Below are positions 26,769 to 34,851 of a DNA stretch of 64,000 nucleotides, piece by piece. A program made the translations under genes and the position numbers. Origin of the DNA: Paenibacillus foliorum (GTDB taxonomy: Bacteria > Bacillota > Bacilli > Paenibacillales > NBRC-103111). Location of the stretch: NCBI RefSeq assembly GCF_013141765.1, contig NZ_WHOD01000022.1, positions 1 through 64,000 of the forward strand, given 5' to 3'. Under the pieces are notes generated by a model that worked only from the letters and a program-made list of their open reading frames with translations, had not been told where the DNA came from and did not search any database. Every line of letters begins with the position of its first letter. Position 1 is the first letter of the stretch.

Positions 26769-27986
26769 TCATTGATGCGTCTTTGCCCATGCCTTAACTT
26801 CCGCTGCATTCACTTGCACAGGCTCTCTAAGCCAGCGGTTGAAGACAAGTGCAGCAGCGCCGATGCTGCCGTTATTTTGATCGTAATGCGTAATGAAGAC
26901 AGGCGTCTGGTCATTCGGTATACTGACAGTTTCCGCCATTTCTTCCCGCATAGCCCGCTCGAACCATGGACTCGCTTTCGTTAGTTCCCCTCCGACAATA
27001 ACGCACTCTGGATTAAGCAAATTGATAGCATTTCCTAATGCATAGCCCAAATGGCGGCCAGCTTCATCCATCAGCTGCTGTTCTTCCTGCTCCATATGGA
27101 GCACCAGTTCATCCATCGTTGAATATCGGTGTCCTAGCTGCGATAGAATAACTGGTATTGATATGTGCGCCTCCAGACAGCCCTTCTTGCCGCAGCGGCA
27201 TAGCTTGCCTCCTCTTACAACCTTGGTGTGACCGAACTTGGCCGCCTGCCAGTCGCTGCCGGTATACAGTTTGCCATCAACCAGAATAGCTCCGCCCACA
27301 GCCTGATCCAGATAAACACATAATACATGCTTCAGCTCTCTCCGATTGTGGAACCAGACCTCCCCCGCGGCAAAAGCCCGTACCAGGTTATCGACACAAA
27401 TGGGAAACGGAAATTCCGAGCGGAATATTTCTTCCAGAGGATACTCAAACAGCTTTAAATAACGGGAAAACTTCACTACACCCCCGCTCCCGTCGATAAT
27501 GCCCTGCAGCCCGATGCCTAGACCCAAAAAGTGGGCCTCACCAGGCAGCTCGTTAAGCAACCGATGGATCATACCACGAATACTGGAAACTACATAAGCT
27601 CCACAATCTTCCCTATCCATAAGCGAGGAATCCAAAGATATTTGAGCTTCGTAAAGGACAAGCGCTTCATGATTCAATATCAACCCGCGGATATGGCTGC
27701 GGGTGACTTGAATGCCAGCTGAGAGCAGCGTCTCTCCCCGCAGCCGCAGCAGAATCGGCCTGCGTCCAGCGCTATCGGCCTCACGAGTCGAAGCTTCCAT
27801 GACCAGATCTTGAGTCAGCAGCTCCTGAATAATATTGGTCACCGTTTGCTTGGTTAAGCCCGTCCTTTCAGCCAATTCAACTCTCGAGAGGAGCGGTTCT
27901 TGATGAAGCAGCGTCAGAACCTGAATTCGGTTCTCCTGCTTCATCCGTTGATGGCTGTTGCTGTCTGATTTGATACGCACTGTCAC
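26769..27986 (-). CDS. ROK-family transcriptional repressor
   Basis: A 405-residue protein. Residues about 15-75 are a winged helix-turn-helix (QVLTLLHQEPLLSRVELAERTGLTKQTVTNIIQELL). The rest is a ROK sugar-kinase-like domain with the zinc-binding signature CRCGKKGCLEAH near residue 266 and a hydrophobic glycine-rich C-terminal segment (LNPECVIVGGELT). It starts at GTG 27986 seven bases after GGAGG. It lies downstream of the ugp-type operon on the same strand and is the natural candidate to control it, with a sugar or sugar phosphate as inducer. It resembles XylR/NagC-type repressors. Confidence 0.92.
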   Translation of the reverse strand: MTVRIKSDSNSHQRMKQENRIQVLTLLHQEPLLSRVELAERTGLTKQTVTNIIQELLTQDLVMEASTREADSAGRRPILLRLRGETLLSAGIQVTRSHIRGLILNHEALVLYEAQISLDSSLMDREDCGAYVVSSIRGMIHRLLNELPGEAHFLGLGIGLQGIIDGSGGVVKFSRYLKLFEYPLEEIFRSEFPFPICVDNLVRAFAAGEVWFHNRRELKHVLCVYLDQAVGGAILVDGKLYTGSDWQAAKFGHTKVVRGGKLCRCGKKGCLEAHISIPVILSQLGHRYSTMDELVLHMEQEEQQLMDEAGRHLGYALGNAINLLNPECVIVGGELTKASPWFERAMREEMAETVSIPNDQTPVFITHYDQNNGSIGAAALVFNRWLREPVQVNAAEVKAWAKTHQ

Positions 27987-28023
27987 TGTCTAACCTCCGG
28001 TTACGCCCACAATTTGCCGATTA

Positions 28024-28743
28024 TTATACCATATCCTGTAGAGCATCGGACAGTTTATCGGGGAAATTGACCGTCATTCCATCAACGCCGCAGCGCAAGC
28101 AATGCTTCATAAGAGCTTCGCTGCTTACTTTCCAAGCCCGAACCTCGAACCCGTGCTGCTTAATGGCCCGAACGTCCTCTTCTGACACCGTCTCAGCTCT
28201 GGGACAAAGCTGCTGAGCCTGCAGTTCCCTCAAACGTTCCAACTTTTCCTCATCCCATTGCTGTACCAAATAGCCTATACGGACTGCTCCATGATAGCGC
28301 CGGACTGCACGCAAAATATCGTAATGAAATGAGGTAATCGTCACCTTCCCTAATAGCCCCTGTTCGTTTAGAGAATGAATAACTACTTTCTCCAATCCCG
28401 GCTCTTTAAGCTCCAAAACAAGATGGATTGGTTTACGCCCAAAAATATGAAGGAACGAATCCAGGCTGACAAGCCGTTCCCCCCTATACGCAGGTGAAAA
28501 CCATCCTCCCGCATCGAGCTCCTGCAGTTCCTTCCATGTAAGCCCGGAAGGTTTGCCCGTACCGTCAGTCGTTCGGTTCAGCAGGTCATCATGATGCAAG
28601 AATATTACCCCATCCTTGGACATTCTCAGATCGGTTTCCAAGCCATTAGCGCCCATCTCCAATCCTTTGTAAAAAGCCGCAAGTGTATTTTCAGGCGCAT
28701 ATTCCGATGCTCCTCGATGTGCTAAATTCATAATTATACCCAC
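28024..28743 (-). CDS. ugpQ: Glycerophosphodiester phosphodiesterase
   Basis: A 239-residue TIM-barrel phosphodiesterase without a signal peptide. The catalytic motifs are complete: HRGASEYAPENTLAAF (first catalytic His-Arg and metal-binding Glu), ETDLRMSKDG (metal-binding E and D) and FLHHD (second catalytic His). It splits glycerophosphodiesters to glycerol-3-phosphate and an alcohol in the cytoplasm. GTG 28743 is chosen because AAGGAG lies eight bases upstream; ATG 28731 is the alternative. It follows the binding-protein gene by 77 bases in what looks like a ugp operon. Confidence 0.92.
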   Translation of the reverse strand: MGIIMNLAHRGASEYAPENTLAAFYKGLEMGANGLETDLRMSKDGVIFLHHDDLLNRTTDGTGKPSGLTWKELQELDAGGWFSPAYRGERLVSLDSFLHIFGRKPIHLVLELKEPGLEKVVIHSLNEQGLLGKVTITSFHYDILRAVRRYHGAVRIGYLVQQWDEEKLERLRELQAQQLCPRAETVSEEDVRAIKQHGFEVRAWKVSSEALMKHCLRCGVDGMTVNFPDKLSDALQDMV

Positions 28744-28819
28744 GAACAATTCTCCTTCTGACCACAACGACACCGGCGTGAATCGCTCCCGCCGATGCCG
28801 CTCTGAGCTGTTGTGATTG

Positions 28820-30103
28820 TTATTTATATGTTTTCATGTATTCGATTATTTCCGTCTGCAGCTTATCCATGACCTTTTGCGGATCTGACTTTGGATCGTT
28901 ATGAACCGTCTCAATCGCTTTGATAACACCGGACCAAATTAACGCATCGGCCGGATGAATTCCTTCTCCCCGAAGATATTGAGTTTGATCAATAGCCACC
29001 TTGAAATTGGGATCCTTGGTCAGATGCTGCTTGAAATCCGGCAGTTCAAATGCTGCTTTCTTAACCGGGATATACCCGGTTTCCATTGAATTTTTCGCTG
29101 TTATCTCAGCACTCGTCAAGAAGGAAACCAACTTCCATGCCGCTTCTTCGTGTGCTTTGTCTGATTTAAAAATGCCCAAGCCGTTGCCGCCGATCGGTAC
29201 CCAACGCTCTTTGACTTTAGGTAAAAAAGCAACACCGATCTCGAATTTATCTCCTATCTGCTTTTTCAATGCGGCTAAACTTGCTCCAGACCTCATCAGC
29301 ATGGCAAGCTTGCCTGCCGCGAAATCTTCGCCGGAGGTTTTGATTTGATTTTGAGGCATAATATGGGAAACATGTACTGCGTCTTGAATCGACTTCAGAG
29401 TCTCAACCGCTTCCTTACCGTTCACATTAGGAGTGCCATCCGGTTTGATCATCTGGCCTCCGCGGTTCCAAACCATAGGCTGGAAATACCAAGGACTGTC
29501 GCTATTCAAGTTTAAGCCCCACACACCGTTGCCACTCACCTTTTTGCCAGTCTCAATCAGCTCGTCCCAAGTGTCCGGCACCTTCAAGCCCTGCTTATCC
29601 AGCATTGTTTTATTATAATACATAATCGGTGTGCTGCTTTGGAATGGAATGACCCACTTTTTATCCTTGTACGTATAACGCTGCCAGAATCCCGGCAAAA
29701 TATCTGCGATCTCTTCCTTGGTCATGAAGCTTTCAATCGGCAGCAGCTTGCCGCTGTCTGCAATTTGTGGAATTGCGTGGCGCTGACCCAGCTGTACGAG
29801 ATGCGGCAAGCTGTTCGATACTATGCCTGCCTGAACCTTCTTGGCCATCTCATCATAATCGCCCATAAATTCCGCTTCTACCTTAATATTAGCATTAGCC
29901 GCATGAAAAGCATCCAGATAGCTTTTCAAAGCATCCTTTTCGGTAGTCCACAGCTTCAACGTAATCGGTCCTGCGGACGAAGCTTTCACATCTCCCTTTT
30001 GTACCGTCCCTGCAGTTTCCTGACTTCCATTCCCTGTACCTCCTCCGCACCCAGATACAACCGCCAATGATGCTGCTACTAGAACTGCCAATGATTTTTT
30101 CAT
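28820..30103 (-). CDS. ugpB: UgpB-like substrate-binding lipoprotein
   Basis: A 427-residue lipoprotein with lipobox VSGC (cysteine at about residue 19). The mature protein is a family 1 binding protein; the segment FQSSTPIMYYNK closely parallels UgpB of E. coli (FNSSTPVLYYNK). It would bind glycerol-3-phosphate or its diesters. Two permease genes lie upstream and the phosphodiesterase gene downstream. No ATPase gene is present. If the diesterase adjacency is ignored, a sugar ligand remains possible. Confidence 0.82.
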   Translation of the reverse strand: MKKSLAVLVAASLAVVSGCGGGTGNGSQETAGTVQKGDVKASSAGPITLKLWTTEKDALKSYLDAFHAANANIKVEAEFMGDYDEMAKKVQAGIVSNSLPHLVQLGQRHAIPQIADSGKLLPIESFMTKEEIADILPGFWQRYTYKDKKWVIPFQSSTPIMYYNKTMLDKQGLKVPDTWDELIETGKKVSGNGVWGLNLNSDSPWYFQPMVWNRGGQMIKPDGTPNVNGKEAVETLKSIQDAVHVSHIMPQNQIKTSGEDFAAGKLAMLMRSGASLAALKKQIGDKFEIGVAFLPKVKERWVPIGGNGLGIFKSDKAHEEAAWKLVSFLTSAEITAKNSMETGYIPVKKAAFELPDFKQHLTKDPNFKVAIDQTQYLRGEGIHPADALIWSGVIKAIETVHNDPKSDPQKVMDKLQTEIIEYMKTYK

Positions 30104-30140
30104 GTTTCCTCATCCTCCTAAAGTTTGTATGTCAGCCGGG

Positions 30141-31040
30141 TTACTTAAGCCCGCTGGTGACCATGCCGCGAACAAAATATTTTTGAAGAAACAAGAACAG
30201 CACGAGAATCGGTAAAATAATAAAGGTAGAAGCTGCAAGCAGCTGTGGCCATTGCGTTCCGAGCTCTTTATCTATCATGTACCGCAAGCCGATTTGAACC
30301 GTGCGCATGCTGGTGCTGTTGGTCACGAGAAGCGGCCACAAATAGTTGTTCCATGCATGAATAAAAGCGAATAGACTTAGCGTGCCCGATATCGTTTGAG
30401 ACAAAGGCGCCACAATACGCAGCAGAATGGAGAAATGCGAACAGCCGTCGATTTTAGCCGCATCCAGCAAATCTCTGGGAATGGTCAAGAAAAACTGCCG
30501 CATCAGGAAAATCCCGAACACACTGGTCAAGCCGGGTAAAATCATAGCCAAATGCGTGTCGATCAAGCCGAATGATTTGACAACCAAATACGATGGAATC
30601 ATCGTTGATTCAAAAGGAATCATGGTTGTTGCTATAAATGCCAGAAACAACGCATTTTTGCCTTTAAACTGTACGCAGGCAAATGCATAGGCCGCCATAC
30701 TGCAGGTGATAAGCTGCCCGATCACGGTACTGACGGAGACGATCAAGCTGTTGATAAAAAAACGATCAAATGGTGCTCTATGCCAAGCCTGCACATAATT
30801 GTCCCAGCGCAATAAGCTGGGCAGTCCTAGAATATCCCCGGAGAATATTTCATCCGGCAGTTTAAGTGAACCGAGGATCATCCATAGAAACGGAAACCCC
30901 ATCACCAGAGAAGCGCCAATCAGCAGGATATGCTTCAGCAGGACTACCGCATACTTGGGCATTTTCACTGATGTTTTGACCTCGGCCTTCCATTTTCGCG
31001 GAGCCGACATGTTTCTAATCTCTTCTGTTGATACGCTCAC
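30141..31040 (-). CDS. ugpE: UgpE/MalG-type ABC permease
   Basis: A 299-residue protein with six predicted helices after a charged N-terminal tail. The EAA loop is DLLDAAKIDGCSHFSILLRIVAPLS and the C-terminus QKYFVRGMVTSGLK is typical of MalG/UgpE. It pairs with the permease encoded 18 bases upstream. Confidence 0.88.
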   Translation of the reverse strand: MSVSTEEIRNMSAPRKWKAEVKTSVKMPKYAVVLLKHILLIGASLVMGFPFLWMILGSLKLPDEIFSGDILGLPSLLRWDNYVQAWHRAPFDRFFINSLIVSVSTVIGQLITCSMAAYAFACVQFKGKNALFLAFIATTMIPFESTMIPSYLVVKSFGLIDTHLAMILPGLTSVFGIFLMRQFFLTIPRDLLDAAKIDGCSHFSILLRIVAPLSQTISGTLSLFAFIHAWNNYLWPLLVTNSTSMRTVQIGLRYMIDKELGTQWPQLLAASTFIILPILVLFLFLQKYFVRGMVTSGLK

Positions 31041-31058
31041 GAGTCGCAGCCTCCTTTG

Positions 31059-31943
31059 TTATTGATAATGCACTTTGCTTCCGACAAACCGCATCTGGAT
31101 CCAAGTAAGCAAGAGAATGATGCCAAGCAGAACCATAGCAATCGCTGAGGCATAGCCCATCTGGAACCGCTCAAAGGCATAATTCCAAAGGTGCATAACA
31201 ATGAGCTCCGTGCTTCCCGCAGGCCCTCCCTTGGTCATAACATCAATCTGGGTAAAGGTTTGCAGCTGTTCGATGGTCAAATAAATGAGCAGAAAAAATA
31301 TCGTAGGAGTCAGCAACGGAAGCTTAATACTAAATAGGATCCTCACAAGTCCCGCACCGTCAACCTTGGCCGCCTCTTCCACATCGCTAGGAATTCCTTG
31401 TAGTCCAGCCAAATAAATGATGACGCAAAATCCAATGTGCTTCCAGATTGCCATGATAGCTAGCGAGATCAGCGCTGTGTCCGAGTCATTCAGCCAACGC
31501 AACGGTTCAAAGCCCAGCCACTTCATCAGTTCATTGGCCAAACCGTAATCGGGATGGTAGATGAACATCCATACAACGGAGATGGCGACTGTCGAAGTGA
31601 CAATCGGTGCGAAAAAGAGTGAACGGTAAACCGTCAGCACCCAGCGCAGTCCTTTGTCCAATAACAGAGCAAATCCTAGAGCCAGAATCATCGAAGCAGG
31701 CACGGTCATGACAGCGTAGAGCAGAGTCCGAAACAAGGTGTTGTAGAAACTATCGTTCTGAAACAGGTTTACATAATTGTCCAAACCGATAAAAGTCGGC
31801 GCCGGACGCATCATATCCCAAGAAAGCAGACTTAACCCTGCACTGTAAAAGATAGGAATGACAACAAAGATAAACAAAATTAGCAGGGCGGGAAGCAGCA
31901 ATACATAACCTGCGGCATGTTCCCTAAGCTTGGCAGCACTCAT
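31059..31943 (-). CDS. ugpA: UgpA/MalF-type ABC permease
   Basis: A 294-residue protein with six predicted helices and EAA loop DVEEAAKVDGAGLVRILFSIKLPLLTP. It is first in the four-gene operon (permease, permease, lipoprotein, diesterase). I found no Pho box of repeated TTAACA type and no cre-like site in the 160 bases upstream, so the ROK repressor is the main candidate regulator. Confidence 0.88.
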   Translation of the reverse strand: MSAAKLREHAAGYVLLLPALLILFIFVVIPIFYSAGLSLLSWDMMRPAPTFIGLDNYVNLFQNDSFYNTLFRTLLYAVMTVPASMILALGFALLLDKGLRWVLTVYRSLFFAPIVTSTVAISVVWMFIYHPDYGLANELMKWLGFEPLRWLNDSDTALISLAIMAIWKHIGFCVIIYLAGLQGIPSDVEEAAKVDGAGLVRILFSIKLPLLTPTIFFLLIYLTIEQLQTFTQIDVMTKGGPAGSTELIVMHLWNYAFERFQMGYASAIAMVLLGIILLLTWIQMRFVGSKVHYQ

Positions 31944-32110
31944 ACATTCACCTCGATTTATTTAGTAAAATCATTGGACTAATATAAAATCATCTTATCA
32001 CCGCTTTGTTATCGCTCTGTAAAATGAATGTGAAGATTTTATATGTGGTCAGCTTACGGGTAAAAAGACGCTGTGTCCGGTCGATTCAGCGGCTTTGAAC
32101 TCAAACCAAA

Positions 32111-32150
32111 CAGACAGCCAAGGAATAAATCCCTGGCTGTCTGCTTTTTT
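32111..32150. terminator. Terminator after the CobW-type gene
   Basis: CAGACAGCCAAGGA pairs with TCCCTGGCTGTCTG. A T6 tract follows on the plus strand and TTTGGTTTG on the minus strand. The only gene it can serve is the minus-strand CobW-type gene, although the stronger T tract faces the other way. Confidence 0.7.
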
Positions 32151-32182
32151 GAGTATACGGCCGTTTATTGGCCTCTTTTACA

Positions 32183-33397
32183 TTAATGAACAACTTCTTC
32201 CTGCTGCCGAGTCTCCACAGCAGGGAATTCATCCGGAAAGCTGCTCCAGTCCATCCTCATCTCCAGTTCAGTCAGCAAGCAATCATCCAGTGATGAAACA
32301 ATTTGGGCGCGATCCATATCGATTCCAATGAACACAATTTTGTTGATACGATCACCATGCTCCGGGTCCCAATGCTCGAATACTTCACTTTCATCCTGAA
32401 GTATTTCTTGCCTTTCCTGTTCAGGTAGCGCGGCTACCCAATAGCCCGATGGGCCAAATCGGATCGAAGGTCCGGCCTGGCTTAAGCTCTGCCCCATATC
32501 ATTGCGCGTCGCCAGCCAAACGGTGCCCTTCGAACGTACAATCTCCTCCGGCCAATTAACCATCCATTCCATAAGTCTGCCGGAATGAAAGGGTTTGGCC
32601 CGCTCATAGACGAACGATGCAATCCCATACTCCTCCGTTTCTGGAATATGGACCGACTTCTCCATTTCTCTAATCCAACCTGCAGAAGCACTGGCTTCAT
32701 CGAAATCGAACAATCCCGTATGTAGAATTTCAGAAGGATCTACTTTGCCATGTGAGGCGCGAATCAGCTTAGCCCGTGGCTGAAGGGTACGAAGAACACC
32801 TTCCAATTCATTCAATTCATCCCCGCTGATCCTATCGCATTTATTAAGAATCAGCACATCGCAGAACTCAATCTGATCGATTAATAAATCCACTACTTCA
32901 CGTGTATCCTCTTCACTGGCAGCTTGTTTACGCTCCAGCAATGTTTCTCCTGAGGAGAAATCACTCCAGAACCGATAAGCATCAACAACGGTAATCATGC
33001 TATCCAGACGGCAAAACTGCGACAAATCAATGCCATGCTCTTCATCCAGATAAGTAAAGGTTTGTGCAACCGGAACAGGCTCACCGACACCGGTTGATTC
33101 TATGAGTATATAATCAAATCGATTTTGTTTAGCAAGCTTCTCTACTTCACGCAGCAGATCTTCCCTCAGCGTACAGCAAATGCAGCCATTGGACATTTCA
33201 ACCAAAGCTTCCTCCGTACGTGAAAGCCCGCCGCCGTCTTTGATTAACTCCGCATCCACATTAACCTCACTTAAATCATTTACGATTACCGCCACTCTCA
33301 ATCCATTGCGATTACTTAAAATGTGATTTAATACCGTTGTTTTCCCTGCCCCTAGATATCCGCTCAAAACAGCAACCGGAATTTTTTGTTCGTTCAT
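32183..33397 (-). CDS. yciC: CobW/YciC-type zinc-chaperone GTPase
   Basis: A 404-residue G3E GTPase. The Walker A motif is GYLGAGKTTVLNHIL, the metal-binding CxCC motif is NGCICCTLRED, Walker B/switch is IESTGVGEP and the nucleotide base motif is LNKCD. A CobW C-terminal domain follows from about 270. Bacterial relatives (YciC, ZNG-type) deliver zinc to client proteins when zinc is scarce. ATG 33397 is chosen behind TTGGGGAG; an upstream ATG at 33442 lacks a ribosome binding site. The promoter has a Zur-like box over the start point, which supports a zinc role over a cobalamin or nitrile hydratase role. Confidence 0.85.
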   Translation of the reverse strand: MNEQKIPVAVLSGYLGAGKTTVLNHILSNRNGLRVAVIVNDLSEVNVDAELIKDGGGLSRTEEALVEMSNGCICCTLREDLLREVEKLAKQNRFDYILIESTGVGEPVPVAQTFTYLDEEHGIDLSQFCRLDSMITVVDAYRFWSDFSSGETLLERKQAASEEDTREVVDLLIDQIEFCDVLILNKCDRISGDELNELEGVLRTLQPRAKLIRASHGKVDPSEILHTGLFDFDEASASAGWIREMEKSVHIPETEEYGIASFVYERAKPFHSGRLMEWMVNWPEEIVRSKGTVWLATRNDMGQSLSQAGPSIRFGPSGYWVAALPEQERQEILQDESEVFEHWDPEHGDRINKIVFIGIDMDRAQIVSSLDDCLLTELEMRMDWSSFPDEFPAVETRQQEEVVH

Positions 33398-33491
33398 TGC
33401 AGCAGCACTCCCCAATGTGTAATAATTACTATTAATGTCCATTGATAAAGCCGATCTTCTCAGCTCGGCTTCTGTTTGCAGTCCATCGTTT

Positions 33492-33510
33492 AAACGTAAT
33501 ATTTACAATT
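33492..33510. promoter_or_regulatory. Zur-like operator of the CobW-type gene
   Basis: AAACGTAAT-A-TTTACAATT matches the Bacillus Zur 9-1-9 consensus AATCGTAATNATTACGATT at 15 of 18 positions. It starts 3 bases after the -10 element and covers the expected start point, a position suited to repression by zinc-loaded Zur. Confidence 0.75.
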
Positions 33511-33513
33511 AAT

Positions 33514-33542
33514 AGTTTACATACCTTTATCCTTCCTGTCAA
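33514..33542 (-). promoter_or_regulatory. Promoter of the CobW-type gene
   Basis: On the minus strand: TTGACA (33542-33537), a 17-base spacer, TAAACT (33519-33514). Confidence 0.78.
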
Positions 33543-33585
33543 ATAAATCACAAAAGGTTTAACTGGAAGGCTGTAAGCAGCAGCA

Positions 33586-33614
33586 AGCCGCCAGTGAAAT
33601 AATCACTGGCGGCT
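33586..33614. terminator. Hairpin after the PL22 gene
   Basis: A perfect 12-bp GC-rich stem (AGCCGCCAGTGA/TCACTGGCGGCT) with a 5-base loop. It lacks a T tract, so it may stabilise the message end more than terminate transcription. Confidence 0.65.
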
Positions 33615-33630
33615 GCATATGCGACTGATT

Positions 33631-34836
33631 CTATGCTCCATCAACTGGAATCTCAGGAAGCGATTCAAACTCTGGAACATCAACCATATAAAGATTACCA
33701 TAGCCCGACATATCGCTCGTGAAGAGAACATGCTTGCGATCAGGGCTTAGCCTTGGATGTACATGCAAGGTTTGTGTATGAAAGCTGCCTCGATGTTTGC
33801 ATAATACGCGAGGACCCTGGAAACCCGTGCCATCATTACGCCACAGCTGCAGCGTATCCTGAAGCTGCTGGCCATGATAAGCCCCTGACTGCTGGCCGTC
33901 ACCGACCACTAGCTTTAAATCATTCGAATGGACATGCATATTCTGAAACGGGAAGCTGTACTCCTCAAGGTAGCTATCATCGTAACGGACAGCTCCAATG
34001 ATTTTACCGGTATGATCCGATAAAGAATTGGTAAAGCCATGGTAACCAATATGAATACCGTCTGCCATCCAATATTCATGGCCCACATATTCATTTTTCA
34101 GCGTGTCTCTAACCTTCCAATGACTGCCGGTTTCCATATCCAGTACCCATATCCGATGATCGATCTGCTCCCAGGGACCTTCATGGCAAAAGGTAAGCAA
34201 ATGCGGCTGTGTCGGAGATGTATTGACATGACCGAGCCAGAGCTGATCCTCATGAAGCTGCTTTATTGTGCCTTCCGTTGTAGAAACCGCCATGATCATG
34301 CAATGCGGCTTAGCGCTAAAATATTGCTCAAAGCCTGTGTACCCGTTCGACATATCCATGTGAAGACGGCTTGAATAATCCTCATTAAGACCGAAGCACA
34401 CCCATTGTCCGTCTGCGGTACAGCTCATCGAGCCGAAATTATAGCCGCTCGGAACCGTATATAGAATACGCTCCTTCAATGTCTGCAGATCAATAGCTAC
34501 AATGGCACGATCATAATAATAGTACGCTTCATAGCCCTTAGGGTGAAGAAAGGTCCCTTGAATCCTTGATCCATGCCCTCGCTCCAGATCGGTTAATTGT
34601 GTCATAACCCCATCCTGCAAATCCATACTATAGAGATTGGTGACATTCCCCCGGTCTGAACCGAATAGCAGCTTCCCATTGTCATCTCCATAAAATCCAT
34701 TATTCGTAAAATAAATATGAAAGCTATGCGAGCAATAATCGGTCAATTGAGTTACAGTCACCCCTGTGAGTCGGTCTTGAAAACTTCGCCGCTCAGAAGC
34801 CCAAACCGTTCCCTTACCGCTGCTTGCCACTGCCAT
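33631..34836 (-). CDS. Oligogalacturonide lyase (PL22 family)
   Basis: A 401-residue cytoplasmic seven-bladed beta-propeller. The N-terminal segment (QDRLTGVTVTQLTDYCSHSFHIYFTNNGF) and the C-terminal HPRLSPDRKHVLFTSDMSGYGNLYMVD are characteristic of oligogalacturonide lyases. The manganese ligands Gln-x-x-His-x-His appear as QTLHVH near residue 367, with a further histidine in VGHEYW. It cleaves oligogalacturonides to 4-deoxy-L-threo-5-hexosulose uronate, an intracellular pectin step. It lies directly after the locus 2 binding-protein gene (16-base gap), so that importer probably carries oligogalacturonides. Confidence 0.88.
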   Translation of the reverse strand: MAVASSGKGTVWASERRSFQDRLTGVTVTQLTDYCSHSFHIYFTNNGFYGDDNGKLLFGSDRGNVTNLYSMDLQDGVMTQLTDLERGHGSRIQGTFLHPKGYEAYYYYDRAIVAIDLQTLKERILYTVPSGYNFGSMSCTADGQWVCFGLNEDYSSRLHMDMSNGYTGFEQYFSAKPHCMIMAVSTTEGTIKQLHEDQLWLGHVNTSPTQPHLLTFCHEGPWEQIDHRIWVLDMETGSHWKVRDTLKNEYVGHEYWMADGIHIGYHGFTNSLSDHTGKIIGAVRYDDSYLEEYSFPFQNMHVHSNDLKLVVGDGQQSGAYHGQQLQDTLQLWRNDGTGFQGPRVLCKHRGSFHTQTLHVHPRLSPDRKHVLFTSDMSGYGNLYMVDVPEFESLPEIPVDGA

Positions 34837-34851
34837 CTTTACACCTTCCTT

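Noticed and set aside
32183-33442. Cobalamin biosynthesis CobW or nitrile hydratase activator role
   Set aside because: No cobalamin or nitrile hydratase genes nearby, and the Zur-like operator points to zinc.
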